29,274 nucleotides of DNA from positions 1 to 29,274 of the forward strand of contig CAKTKT010000022.1 in the NCBI GenBank assembly GCA_934572325.1, written 5' to 3'. This document shows positions 22,192 to 29,274 of the stretch, piece by piece. The notes under the pieces are model-generated. The model searched no databases and was not told where the DNA came from. It was given only the letters and a program-made list of their open reading frames with translations. Both the position numbers and the translations under genes were made by a program. The number at the start of each line of letters is the position of its first letter. The stretch's first letter is position 1. This DNA comes from an uncultured Oscillospiraceae bacterium. GTDB lineage: Bacteria; Bacillota; Clostridia; Oscillospirales; Oscillospiraceae.

Positions 22192-23067
22192 TTATTTTAA
22201 CGCTTCCGCCTTGTCGATGATAAACTGCCGCAGCCATTCGCCGGCTTCCTCGTTTTTAAGCGCGAAGTCGATGGTGGATTCGAGATAGCCCTTGAGGTTG
22301 CCGGTGTCGTAGCGGCGACCCTCGAAATCGACCGCGCACATCTTCTCCATGCGGCACAGCTCCTTCATGCCGTCGGTGAGCTGGATCTCATTGTTGCGCC
22401 CGGGGGCGGTGTGCCCGAGAATGTCGAAGATGGCGGGCGTGAGGACGTAGCGCCCCATGATGGCGAAGTTGGAGAACTTCTCCTCGAGCGTGGGCTTCTC
22501 GTTCATGTCGCTTATGCGGTACACGCGCTCGCCCAGCCGCTCCTCCAGCTTGACGGAGGAATATTTCGTGATCTGACTGTCGGGCTGCTCGCGTATGGCG
22601 ATGGCGGAGCACTCGTTCGCCTCCGCCGCCTCGACGAGCTGCTTCAAGACCGGCTTTTCCGCCAGCATGATGTCGTCCCCGAGGAGGATGGCGAACGGCT
22701 CGTCGCCGACGAAAGTCTTTGCACGCCACACCGCATGCCCCAGCCCCTTCGTCTCCTTCTGGCGCAGAAAGAAGATGTCCGCCATGTCGGCGACACGGCG
22801 CACCGTCTCCGCGTCCTTGACCTTCCCGTCGCGCATAAGGCGCTCCTCAAGGTCGGGGGCGTAGTCGAAGTAGTCCTCAATGGGGGATTTGCCGCGGTTG
22901 GTGATGATGAGGATCTCCTCCACACCGGCGGACACCGCCTCCTCCACGATGTACTGGATGACGGGCTTGTCCACCAGCGGCAGCATCTCCTTGGGGATGC
23001 TCTTCGTGTTGGGCAGAAGCCTTGTGCCTAGCCCTGCGGCGGGGATTATGGCTTTTCTGACTTTCAT
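22192..23067 (-). CDS. galU: UTP-glucose-1-phosphate uridylyltransferase
   Basis: GalU makes UDP-glucose from UTP and glucose 1-phosphate, a precursor for glycolipids and surface polymers, including the lipid anchor of lipoteichoic acid. The 291-residue product begins with the nucleotide-binding signature AAGLGTRLLPNTKSIPKEML at about 10-29, then LVDKPVIQYIVEEA. LLGDDIM and GRNNEIQLTDGM also match. AAAAAGGAAACC precedes the ATG. There is no obvious terminator after it; the next promoter starts within a few bases of its stop. Confidence 0.96.
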   Translation of the reverse strand: MKVRKAIIPAAGLGTRLLPNTKSIPKEMLPLVDKPVIQYIVEEAVSAGVEEILIITNRGKSPIEDYFDYAPDLEERLMRDGKVKDAETVRRVADMADIFFLRQKETKGLGHAVWRAKTFVGDEPFAILLGDDIMLAEKPVLKQLVEAAEANECSAIAIREQPDSQITKYSSVKLEERLGERVYRISDMNEKPTLEEKFSNFAIMGRYVLTPAIFDILGHTAPGRNNEIQLTDGMKELCRMEKMCAVDFEGRRYDTGNLKGYLESTIDFALKNEEAGEWLRQFIIDKAEALK

Positions 23068-23089
23068 GGTTTCCTTTTTCCTTTCAGTT

Positions 23090-23120
23090 ATTATAATAGA
23101 AGCTTATTCGCACTTTTCAA
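23090..23120 (-). promoter_or_regulatory. Candidate promoter of galU
   Basis: On the minus strand TTGAAA (23120-23115, inside the 3' end of queT) and a perfect TATAAT (23095-23090) are separated by 19 bases; an overlapping TATTAT gives 16. Spacing is not ideal. Confidence 0.4.
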
Positions 23121-23628
23121 CAAAATCCTTAAAAAACGCCTGACGCGCCAGAAAGCGCGCGAGCGGGTAGCCGAGCAGCAGCATCACGCAAAGCTCGCCC
23201 AGCCCGACCTGCGCCGCGTTGAGCGCGAACACGCCGAGGTGCGAGAATATATCCATGCCGTTATACGCCTCGGTTATCACCGCGCCCACGACGACGGCGT
23301 TGAACGCCACCGGCATAAGGCAGCCCGCGAGCGTGAGAAGGCGGGTATGTCCGCGCCTGCCGATCGCGGCGGTGCACAGCGCGGCGGCGAGCGTGGCGAG
23401 CGAGCCGAAGACAATGTCAAGGATATTGCCGGTCAGCAGATTTGCAAGCACGCACCCCGCGGCAAGCCCCCAAGCGGCGCCGGGGATGAAAAGCGGCAGG
23501 ATGCACAGCGCCTCCGACACGCGAAGCTGTACCGCGCCGTAGCTTATCGGCGCGAGGATAACGGTCATGACGGCGTATGCCGCGCCTATCACGGCGGCGG
23601 CACAGAGCACACGGGTCTTATTTTTCAT
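23104..23628 (-). CDS. queT: Queuosine precursor ECF transporter S component QueT
   Basis: QueT proteins are predicted membrane S components for a queuosine precursor, working with the shared ECF module. The 174-residue product has about five to six hydrophobic helices and the family signature ISYGAVQLRVSEALCILPLF, followed by AAWGLAAGCVLANLLTG. It starts inside the end of queH (11-base overlap), so the two are cotranscribed and probably translationally coupled. Position beside queH supports the queuosine assignment over other S components. Confidence 0.9.
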   Translation of the reverse strand: MKNKTRVLCAAAVIGAAYAVMTVILAPISYGAVQLRVSEALCILPLFIPGAAWGLAAGCVLANLLTGNILDIVFGSLATLAAALCTAAIGRRGHTRLLTLAGCLMPVAFNAVVVGAVITEAYNGMDIFSHLGVFALNAAQVGLGELCVMLLLGYPLARFLARQAFFKDFVEKCE

Positions 23629-24298
23629 GGGTCAGGCTTTCCTCGTTCTCGCTGTTATTTTGCTGCGCGGCGCGTTCCGCCGCGACGTCCTCCCTGCGGT
23701 GCAGCGAGAACTCGCATCCGCAGTAGAACTGCCGGTATACGCCGTACCGCTCGCTCAGCTCGACGGAGCGGTTTTCCCCGTCGCGCTTTTTGAAGTCCGA
23801 CGGCAGCCAGCTCACGCCGGCGGCGCGCCCGAGCTCCTCGCCGAGGGTGTTGATAAGCTCGGCGTTTTTGTGGCGGGAAACGGTCAGCGTCGTGCAGAAG
23901 TAGTCAAAGCCGTAGTGCTTGGCGAGGCGCGCGGTCTCCAGCAGGCGGACGCGGAAGCACTCCGTGCAGCGCCTGCCGCCCTCGCTCTCGGATTCAAGCC
24001 CCTTTATGCGCGCGTAGTAGTCCTCGCTCTTCCATGGCTCAGCCAGCACGCTCACCCGATCGGCAAGCCCCATCTTTTCTATCATCTCCACCTGCGCCTT
24101 AAAGCGCCGGTCAAACTCCTCCTTGGGGTAGACATTGGGGTTGTACCACAGCAGCGTCACGTCAAAATACTGCGTCAGATATTCCAGCACGGCGCTCGAG
24201 CACGGACCGCAGCAGCTATGCAGCAGCACCCGCGGCGCACGTCCGCCGCGCCTTTGTATTATTCGCTCAAGCTCTTTCTGATAATTTCTCCTGTTCAT
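23618..24298 (-). CDS. queH: Epoxyqueuosine reductase QueH
   Basis: QueH reduces epoxyqueuosine to queuosine in tRNA, the last step of the pathway, and is the non-orthologous alternative to cobalamin-dependent QueG. The 226-residue product (DUF208) has the cysteines that bind the iron-sulfur and metal cofactors: C29, C30 and C33 in HSCCGPCSS, C111 and C114 in CTECFRVRL, and C193 and C195 in YCGCEFS. The ATG at 24298 has no Shine-Dalgarno, but it is the only ATG before the first cysteine motif. A -10 box lies 7 bases upstream, so the mRNA may be leaderless. Confidence 0.94.
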   Translation of the reverse strand: MNRRNYQKELERIIQRRGGRAPRVLLHSCCGPCSSAVLEYLTQYFDVTLLWYNPNVYPKEEFDRRFKAQVEMIEKMGLADRVSVLAEPWKSEDYYARIKGLESESEGGRRCTECFRVRLLETARLAKHYGFDYFCTTLTVSRHKNAELINTLGEELGRAAGVSWLPSDFKKRDGENRSVELSERYGVYRQFYCGCEFSLHRREDVAAERAAQQNNSENEESLTHEK

Positions 24299-24305
24299 AT
24301 TTTGC

Positions 24306-24334
24306 AGTATAGCACACAGCGGGAGAAAAATCCA
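24306..24334 (-). promoter_or_regulatory. Extended -10 promoter of queH-queT, possibly leaderless
   Basis: On the minus strand TGCTATACT forms an extended -10 (TATACT at 24311-24306), with a weak TGGATT (24334-24329) 17 bases upstream. Only 7 bases separate the -10 from the queH ATG, so the expected start coincides with the start codon. Confidence 0.55.
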
Positions 24335-24369
24335 TAGACAATTACGAGATAACGGAAATGCTCTTTTTC

Positions 24370-24398
24370 TTGCCTTTGCACGCGGTATCGGCTATAAT
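24370..24398 (+). promoter_or_regulatory. Promoter of the dCMP deaminase gene
   Basis: TTGCCT (24370-24375) and a perfect TATAAT (24393-24398) are separated by 17 bases. The expected start gives a leader of about 35 bases with GGAGGG just before the ATG. Confidence 0.75.
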
Positions 24399-24439
24399 GG
24401 CTGTAATATTGAAAAATCACACCCACGGGAGGGCACGCC

Positions 24440-24925
24440 ATGGACAGCCGCACCAGCAAGCAAAACTATTATCTCGATATTGCCGACTCCGTTTTGGAGC
24501 GCTCCACCTGCTTAAGGCGCAAGTACGGCGCGATAATTGTGCGCAGCGACGAGATAATCTCCACCGGCTACAACGGCGCGCCGCGCGGACGCCGCAATTG
24601 CAGCGATCTGGGCGTGTGCACGCGCGAGACGCTCAAGATACCCTCGGGAGAGCGCTATGAGCTGTGCCGCAGCGTTCACGCCGAGGCGAATGCCATCATC
24701 TCCGCCTCGCGGCGCGATATGATAGGCGCGACGCTCTACCTCGTCGGGCGCGACGCGCGCAGCGATGAGCTTCTGGGCGACGCGATGAGCTGCTCGATGT
24801 GCAAGCGGCAGATAATAAACGCAGGGATCGAGCGCGTCGTCATCCGCGTGAGCGCATCGGAGTACAAGACCATCATGGTCAGCGACTGGATAGAGAACGA
24901 CGACTCGATTTTTGTCACCATATGA
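24440..24925 (+). CDS. dCMP deaminase family protein
   Basis: Enzymes of this family deaminate dCMP to dUMP, feeding thymidylate synthesis. The 161-residue product has the zinc-binding site: H80 and E82 in HAEAN, and C118 and C121 in SCSMCKRQI. GYNGAPRG and the C-terminal sequence are typical of the ComEB-like bacterial group. GGAGGGCACGCC precedes the ATG. It is a single-gene unit with its own promoter, divergent from queH and convergent with the yhaN gene. Other cytidine deaminase-like substrates cannot be excluded from sequence. Confidence 0.9.
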   Translation: MDSRTSKQNYYLDIADSVLERSTCLRRKYGAIIVRSDEIISTGYNGAPRGRRNCSDLGVCTRETLKIPSGERYELCRSVHAEANAIISASRRDMIGATLYLVGRDARSDELLGDAMSCSMCKRQIINAGIERVVIRVSASEYKTIMVSDWIENDDSIFVTI

Positions 24926-24940
24926 TAAAGGAAGCCGCAT

Positions 24941-24979
24941 AGAAAATGCCCTCCCGTGCAGAGCGCACGGGAGGGCATT
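24941..24979. terminator. Terminator between convergent genes
   Basis: Fifteen-base perfect arms (24945-24959 and 24965-24979) flank a 5-base loop. On the minus strand the arm end plus following bases read ATTTTCT, so it best serves the leftward ymdB-yhaO-yhaN operon, while also lying 19 bases after the deaminase stop. Confidence 0.88.
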
Positions 24980-24990
24980 GCCGTATTTGC

Positions 24991-26907
24991 CTATTCGCCG
25001 GTCGGGACCTCGCGGCAGGTGAAGAGTATGACCTGACGGCGGCGCGAAAGCTCACGCAGCAGCGCCATTGCCTGCTTCAAGCGCTCCCCGTCGAGGTTGA
25101 CGAGCGCGTCGTCGATTATCAGCGGGCAAGCCTCGCCCGCGGGCATGGCAAGCTCGCACACCGCAAGGCGCACCGCCAGATACATCAGATCCAGCGTGCC
25201 CGCGCTCAGATACCCGCTCTCGCGGGCGACGGCGTCGTCCTGCGTCCTCGTGCGGGCGGAGAAATCACGGTCGATCAGCACGTCGGAGTACCGCCCGCCC
25301 GTCATGAACGACATATACTGCGCCGCGAGCTTCCCGAGCTGCGGGGAGAAGCGGCTTTGCAGCTCGCTGTCGGCGCTGCGCAGAGTGTCCGCCGCGAGGG
25401 TGAGCGCGTCGTACTCCTCGTTCAGCGCGTCGTACTCCTCCTCCATGGACTTCAGCTCGCTCGCCAGCACGAGCGGGTCGCCCACGGCGGCGAGCCTGCC
25501 GCGCAGAGACGCGATCTTCGCGGAGATGCGCTCGGCGTTCTGCCGCTCGGCGGCAAGCTCCCGACTCAGACGCGCGGCTTGCGAGCTTCCGGAGGCGAAG
25601 TCCAGCTCGCCCAGCGCCGCCTCCTCCAGCCTCTCCTGCCGCTCGCGCGCGGCTTCATACGCCTCGCGCGTGCGCCGCTCCTCCTCCTGTGCGCTCTCCA
25701 GCGCACCGCACAGCTCGCGCTGGGTATCGAGCGCGCGGCGTATATCCGATGCTGAGCGCGCGCCGTAGCCGTCCAGTATCCTGCGGCGCGTCTCGCGCGC
25801 CTCCGCCGCCGCGCGGCGGAGCTTTGAATAGCGCATCAGCAGCACGACAGCCGCCGCGCAGAAGAGGGCGGCGAACACGATGAGCGCCGCGGACTGAAGG
25901 TGCGTATACAGCGCCGCGCCGGCGACGGCGAGGATAAAGCAGATAACCGCCGCCCACGGCGCGCCCTTCGGGCGGCTTTGCGCGTGCAGAGCGTCAAGCG
26001 CGGCAAGATCGTCCGCCGCGCGCGCCTGCGCCTCATCTGCGTCCATCGCGCCGAAGGGACCCGCGCGGTGCGCGTCCTTTGCCCGCGCAAGCTCGGCAAG
26101 TGCGCCGTCGTGCGCCTCGCCCGCAGCGCGAAGCTCCGCCCGCCCGCCGCTCAGCTTTTCCAGCGACTCCCGCCGCTGGCGCTTTCGGCTGTCGGTCACG
26201 GCGCTCTCCAGCGCGGTGCAGCGCGCCGCGCTCTCGTCGAGTTGGGTCTCCAGCGCGGCGATCTCGTTGACGGTGTCGTCCATTGTGCACAGAAGCCTTT
26301 GCGTGTCGTCCATCCTTGACTCAAGCTCCGGCAGATAGCCGCGCCGGTTGAAGCGGCGCTTGCGCTGCCACGCGCGAAGAGTCTCGTCCGCCTCGGTGTA
26401 GGAGGTCTGCTCCTCACCGGTGGAGACGATGGAGCTTATGCGCCGTTCAAGCTCCGGACTGCCCGTCACGGCGACCGTGCCCTGCGCGATGAACGCACTG
26501 CGGCAGAACACATCGCGGCTCACGCCCGTGAGCATCTCGCCAGCGTTCGCACCTGTCATGCCCTCCACGGGAACGCTGCTGTCCGTGTACGTCGCGGAAA
26601 ACTCGCGCATCGGCGCGCCCTTCGCCTTCGTCGTGCGCGTGAGAGTGATGTCAAAGCGGTCGGCGGTCAGCTCCATGCTGCCCTCCATCGGCGCGCCCGA
26701 CCACGGGGCGTAGCGCAGCTTGTCCGGCAGATACCCCGCGCGCGAGCGCTCGGACGAGTCCACGCCGTAGAGCATCGCGCGGATAAACGCGCACCAGGTG
26801 GATTTGCCGCTCTCATTGGGCGCGTATATGACGTTCAGCCCCGGGTGAAAGCTCAGCGTATCGTTCTCCAGCTTCCCGAAGGACGCGGTCAGCTTATTTA
26901 TCTTCAT
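24991..26907 (-). CDS. YhaN-like SbcC/RecN-type ATPase with two membrane segments
   Basis: This is an SMC-like ABC ATPase, the partner of a SbcD-type nuclease. The 638-residue product has Walker A PNESGKST at about 30-37 and, near the C-terminus, the signature LSAGTLDLMYLAVRLA and Walker B PLIIDDALVNLD. Between them is long charged coiled coil, interrupted near the middle by two adjacent hydrophobic segments (AVICFILAVAGAALY and ALIVFAALFCAAAVVLLM), suggesting membrane anchoring as in B. subtilis YhaN, though this protein is about a third shorter. The frame is open upstream to 26943, but the ATG at 26907 follows GAGGAGGTGGTGCGCC and matches the family N-terminus (MKINKLTASFG). It overlaps yhaO by 14 bases. 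Confidence 0.88.
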   Translation of the reverse strand: MKINKLTASFGKLENDTLSFHPGLNVIYAPNESGKSTWCAFIRAMLYGVDSSERSRAGYLPDKLRYAPWSGAPMEGSMELTADRFDITLTRTTKAKGAPMREFSATYTDSSVPVEGMTGANAGEMLTGVSRDVFCRSAFIAQGTVAVTGSPELERRISSIVSTGEEQTSYTEADETLRAWQRKRRFNRRGYLPELESRMDDTQRLLCTMDDTVNEIAALETQLDESAARCTALESAVTDSRKRQRRESLEKLSGGRAELRAAGEAHDGALAELARAKDAHRAGPFGAMDADEAQARAADDLAALDALHAQSRPKGAPWAAVICFILAVAGAALYTHLQSAALIVFAALFCAAAVVLLMRYSKLRRAAAEARETRRRILDGYGARSASDIRRALDTQRELCGALESAQEEERRTREAYEAARERQERLEEAALGELDFASGSSQAARLSRELAAERQNAERISAKIASLRGRLAAVGDPLVLASELKSMEEEYDALNEEYDALTLAADTLRSADSELQSRFSPQLGKLAAQYMSFMTGGRYSDVLIDRDFSARTRTQDDAVARESGYLSAGTLDLMYLAVRLAVCELAMPAGEACPLIIDDALVNLDGERLKQAMALLRELSRRRQVILFTCREVPTGE

Positions 26908-28009
26908 GGCGCACCACCTCCTCGGCGTTGTCCAGCGCCGCAAGACCCCAGCGCGCCGCCTGCTCGGCGCGCTCGCGCGCGGCGTCGTCCGCCGCCTCGT
27001 CGTACAGCTTTTTCAGCTTCATCAGGAATATGCCGCGCAGACTGTCCTCGCCCGCGCGCTCCCATACGCTGCGGCGTATATGGGTGCGATCGCGTATCTG
27101 CAAGTCGAAAAACAGCTCCGACAGGCTCTCGTACAGCCGCGAGACGTCCGGCGGCTGCACGGTCTCGCCGGTGAGCACGATGCGGTATATGTCGCGCACG
27201 GTCTCGTCCGGCAGCAGCGTGTGTATCGCAAGCAGCGGGTCGGAGCCTGTAACATCCGCGGTAAGCACCTCATACCGCCGCGCGGCGACGCCGACCGCCT
27301 CAAGCGTACAGCCGCCCTCGGAAAGCTCGACTATATTTACGGTCTTCTCGCCCGTCTCGTCGAAGCCGCGCCCCTCCGGACAGCCAGACCATGAGTAGAA
27401 GACGCTGCCCGCCCGCAAAAGCCCGCTCGCCCTGTGGATGTGCCCAAGCGCGGCGTAATCCATGCCGGAGGCGGCAAGCTCCCCGAGCGTGATGGGGTCG
27501 TAGGGCGAGCTCGGCGCGCCGACCTCGCCGTGCAGGCAGAGTATGTTGAATATGCCATCGGTGCGCTCCGCCGTGAAGCCGGCGAGCAGCGCGCGGCTTT
27601 TCGTGTTGGTAAACGCCGCACCGTAGACGTGCGCGTTCAGCTCCGGCAGCTCCACGCGGGTGATCTCGTTTTCCGTGAAAACGTGCACGTTGTCGGGCAG
27701 CTTTAAGCGCAGATACGGCGAGCGGGGGGAGCAGCAGTCGTGGTTTCCGGGCGCGATGAACACGGGCGCGCCCATGCCCTGCAAGCTCCGCAGCAGCTCC
27801 TCTCCGGTCTCGAGATAGGTGCTCGCGCTGTCGAGCAGATCGCCCGCGAGCAGCACGAGATCGACCCTTTCCGTGTGCGCAAGCTCCGCCAGACGTGAGA
27901 GTAGCTGGCGCTGCTCGGCGCGGCGTATCGCCGCCTTTCCGCGCGTCAGCCCCTCGAACGGAGAGTCGAGGTGCAGATCTGCGGTGTGAAGAATCCTCAG
28001 TGTACTCAT
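26894..28009 (-). CDS. YhaO-like metallophosphoesterase (SbcD/Mre11 type)
   Basis: SbcD/Mre11-type proteins are manganese-dependent nucleases acting on DNA ends. The 371-residue product has the phosphoesterase motifs in order: D11 and H13 in TADLHLDS, AGDLLD, APGNHDC, LHGEV and LGHIHR. The C-terminal part is a helical capping region. The frame is open far upstream, through ymdB in another frame, but the ATG at 28009 gives the family N-terminus MSTLRILHTADLHLD. That ATG overlaps the ymdB stop (ATGA). Position directly before the YhaN-like ATPase gives the usual nuclease-ATPase pair. Confidence 0.9.
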   Translation of the reverse strand: MSTLRILHTADLHLDSPFEGLTRGKAAIRRAEQRQLLSRLAELAHTERVDLVLLAGDLLDSASTYLETGEELLRSLQGMGAPVFIAPGNHDCCSPRSPYLRLKLPDNVHVFTENEITRVELPELNAHVYGAAFTNTKSRALLAGFTAERTDGIFNILCLHGEVGAPSSPYDPITLGELAASGMDYAALGHIHRASGLLRAGSVFYSWSGCPEGRGFDETGEKTVNIVELSEGGCTLEAVGVAARRYEVLTADVTGSDPLLAIHTLLPDETVRDIYRIVLTGETVQPPDVSRLYESLSELFFDLQIRDRTHIRRSVWERAGEDSLRGIFLMKLKKLYDEAADDAARERAEQAARWGLAALDNAEEVVRHEDK

Positions 28010-28779
28010 TTCAGTCTTATCCCCTCCGCGCTGAGACATTTGCCCGTCTCGGGGTCTATCTCGAATATGCAGCCCTCCATCATGCACGGCCCCGCTGCCG
28101 ACTCGTAGCGCCGCGGCGGGTCGCCCATGAATTTGCCGATGCTCTGCATCGGGTCGATGCCGAGCACGGAGTTGACCGGACCCGTCATGCCGAGATCCGT
28201 GATGTACCCCGTGCCGTTCGGCAGCACGCAGGCGTCCGAGGTCTGCACGTGCGTGTGCGTGCCCCATACGGCGCTCGCCCGCCCGTCGAGCATAAAGCCC
28301 ATGGCGCGCTTCTCGCTCGTGCCCTCGGCGTGGAAGTCCACAAGGATAATCTTCTCCTTTATCTCCGCCATGTACCCGTCGGCAATGACGAAGGGGTTGT
28401 CGGTGTTGGTGTCGAGCGTGAAGCGCCCGAGCAGGTTGAGCACGCACACATCCCCGAACGGCGCGGAGTAGACATTGATGCCCTTGCCGGGGCACTGCGG
28501 ACCGAAGTTCGCCGGGCGCAGTATGCGCCGCCGCTCGTCGAGATAGGGGCGCAGCTCCGTGCGCGTCCACGTGTGGTTGCCCAGCGTCACCACGTCCGCC
28601 CCGGCGCGCAGCAGCGTGTCCGCCTGCTTGGGCGTGATGCCGACGACGTTCGCGTTTTCACCGTTGACGACGGTGAAGGCGATGTTCTCTTCGCGCTTGT
28701 AGTCGCGCAGACGCGCGGTCAAAAAATCCAGTCCGGGCTCGCCGCACACATCGCCCACGGCGAGGATCTTAACGCTCAT
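28006..28779 (-). CDS. ymdB: YmdB-family metallophosphoesterase
   Basis: B. subtilis YmdB is a phosphodiesterase that influences the switch between motility and biofilm formation and acts on 2',3'-cyclic nucleotides. The 257-residue product has the family motifs: GDVCGEPG with D10, VNGENAN, LGNHTW, LVDFHAEGTSEKRAMG and GTHTHVQTSD. The frame is open to 28872, but the ATG at 28779 follows GGAGGACAGGCT. It is first in the leftward operon and overlaps yhaO by four bases. The molecular assignment is firm; the physiological role in this organism is not known. Confidence 0.93.
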   Translation of the reverse strand: MSVKILAVGDVCGEPGLDFLTARLRDYKREENIAFTVVNGENANVVGITPKQADTLLRAGADVVTLGNHTWTRTELRPYLDERRRILRPANFGPQCPGKGINVYSAPFGDVCVLNLLGRFTLDTNTDNPFVIADGYMAEIKEKIILVDFHAEGTSEKRAMGFMLDGRASAVWGTHTHVQTSDACVLPNGTGYITDLGMTGPVNSVLGIDPMQSIGKFMGDPPRRYESAAGPCMMEGCIFEIDPETGKCLSAEGIRLK

Positions 28780-28827
28780 AGCCTGTCCTCCGTATAAGGA
28801 AATCTTTAAAAAGCCTTTACAGCCTGT

Positions 28828-28857
28828 ATTGTACCACAATTTGCATGGTGCAATCAA
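28828..28857 (-). promoter_or_regulatory. Promoter of ymdB-yhaO-yhaN
   Basis: On the minus strand TTGATT (28857-28852) and TACAAT (28833-28828) are separated by 18 bases, and TGG before TACAAT makes it an extended -10. The leader before ymdB is about 40 bases. Confidence 0.6.
28841..28853. promoter_or_regulatory. TTGCA/TGCAA dyad inside the ymdB promoter
   Basis: TTGCA-TGG-TGCAA is a 5+3+5 inverted repeat between and partly over the ymdB promoter boxes. Further TGCA-containing hexamers (ATGCAT, GTGCAC, GTGCAA) follow within 35 bases toward the divergent small gene. It could be an operator for a shared regulator. Confidence 0.3.
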
Positions 28858-28913
28858 TGCATTTGTGCACATAATAATCGTGCAACATAAAATTGCGAAA
28901 GGATGGCAGTGAA

Positions 28914-29081
28914 ATGAACAGGAAGAATTTCTACGTGGGCATGGGCATGGGGCTTATCGTCGGCGGCTGCGCGGCTTACGCGATGCGCCCGAGAAAGCAC
29001 GGCGTGAAGAGCGTTGTCGGCAGAACGCTCAAGACCATGGGCGAGGTCGCCGACTCCATTTCCGACGCGATGGGCTGGTAA
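28914..29081 (+). CDS. Small single-pass membrane protein of unknown function
   Basis: I do not recognise a named family with certainty. The 55-residue product has a hydrophobic helix at about residues 7-27 containing GMGMGLIVGGCAAYAM, followed by basic MRPRKHG and an amphipathic stretch VGRTLKTMGEVADSISDAMGW. The glycine-rich helix and basic flank resemble YtxH-like small proteins. A TTG at 28893 is in frame, but the ATG at 28914 is preferred; GAAAGGATGGCAGTGAA gives a moderate ribosome binding site. It is divergent from ymdB and stands alone before the tRNA. Confidence 0.7.
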   Translation: MNRKNFYVGMGMGLIVGGCAAYAMRPRKHGVKSVVGRTLKTMGEVADSISDAMGW

Positions 29082-29150
29082 GCGGGAGAAGTCGCGCCTG
29101 ACGCGCCGACGCAGCATGCGCCGCCGCTCAAAAATTTTTTCAAAAACCCC

Positions 29151-29179
29151 TTGCAATTCCACTCCGGCTGTGCTAATAT
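29151..29179 (+). promoter_or_regulatory. Promoter of the tRNA-Arg gene
   Basis: TTGCAA (29151-29156) and TAATAT (29174-29179) are separated by 17 bases, with TGC before the -10 adding extended -10 character. The tRNA begins 24 bases after the -10 box. The stretch 29082-29150 upstream holds no gene. Confidence 0.85.
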
Positions 29180-29202
29180 AACTAAGCTCTTAAATGAGAT
29201 AT

Positions 29203-29274
29203 GCGCCGTTAGCTCAGCTGGATAGAGCGTCTGGCTACGGACCAGAAGGTCAGGGGTTCGAATCCCTTACGGCG
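29203..29274 (+). tRNA. tRNA-Arg, anticodon ACG (3' end cut by window)
   Basis: The cloverleaf is complete except for the last acceptor base and the discriminator. The acceptor strand GCGCCGT pairs with ACGGCG(C). The D arm is GCTC...GAGC. The anticodon stem TCTGG/CCAGA encloses CTACGGA, giving anticodon ACG at 29237-29239 (read as ICG after A-to-I editing, decoding CGN arginine codons). The T arm AGGGG-TTCGAAT-CCCTT contains the invariant TTCGAA-type loop. The gene continues beyond the window, so a CCA tail cannot be judged. Confidence 0.95.

Noticed and set aside
24299..24345. preQ1 riboswitch upstream of queH
   Set aside because: The promoter leaves no leader, and no C-rich loop plus A-rich tail was seen.
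1..29274. CRISPR arrays, insertion sequences, prophage or defence genes
   Set aside because: No regularly spaced direct repeats, transposase or integrase motifs, or nuclease-defence clusters were seen; gene content is chromosomal core throughout.

Overview
The window is a 29 kb piece of a fairly GC-rich Firmicutes chromosome, most likely from class Clostridia and near Oscillospiraceae/Ruminococcaceae. The reasons are the alpha-operon order rpsK-rpsD-rpoA-rplQ, a cysteine-free S4, the rpmH-rnpA-yidD-yidC-jag cluster, a UPF0735 (PheB) protein, ThiT and QueT ECF-type S components, and YmdB next to YhaO/YhaN. Nearly all of it is dense, chromosomal core-type sequence. I see no phage, insertion sequence, CRISPR array or defence island.

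Layout. (1) 1-2424: end of the ribosomal-protein alpha operon, closed by a strong terminator. (2) 2442-4034: a NUDIX hydrolase and a 2-hydroxyacid dehydrogenase. (3) 4048-10711: a divergent aspartate-family amino acid locus. pheB-thrC-thrB run left; hom, an aspartokinase and asd run right. A dyad lies between the arms and a structured-looking leader precedes the aspartokinase. (4) 10726-13172: a lipoteichoic-acid-synthase-like gene broken by one in-frame TAG, divergent from a small XRE regulator. (5) 13231-17224: a heterodimeric ABC exporter and an acyl carrier protein. (6) 17283-20480: jag-yidC-yidD-rnpA-rpmH with a near-consensus promoter. (7) 20484-22187: thiamine genes thiN and thiT, with a TPP riboswitch and terminator. 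(8) 22192-24334: galU, then the queuosine pair queH-queT. (9) 24370-24979: dCMP deaminase. (10) 24991-28857: a ymdB-yhaO-yhaN operon with overlapping genes. (11) 28914-29274: a small membrane protein and a tRNA-Arg cut by the window end.

How the genes work together. Aspartokinase, asd, hom, thrB and thrC are in one place and together supply the route from aspartate to threonine. PheB, with a helix-turn-helix-like N-terminus and an ACT domain, is a plausible local regulator. The rpmH cluster supplies L34, RNase P protein and the membrane insertase machinery. ThiT imports thiamine and ThiN converts it to TPP, which the riboswitch senses. QueT and QueH serve queuosine synthesis from an imported precursor.

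The most interesting points are regulatory or degenerative rather than a new multi-gene system: the TAG in the LtaS-like gene just after the catalytic threonine, the aspartokinase leader with crossing stems, the PheB/hom dyad, a thiN promoter inside the thiT terminator loop, a possible leaderless queH, a small ORF in the long thiT leader, and a YidC lacking the usual groove arginine. All positions come from reading the sequence by eye; no searches or folding programs were run.
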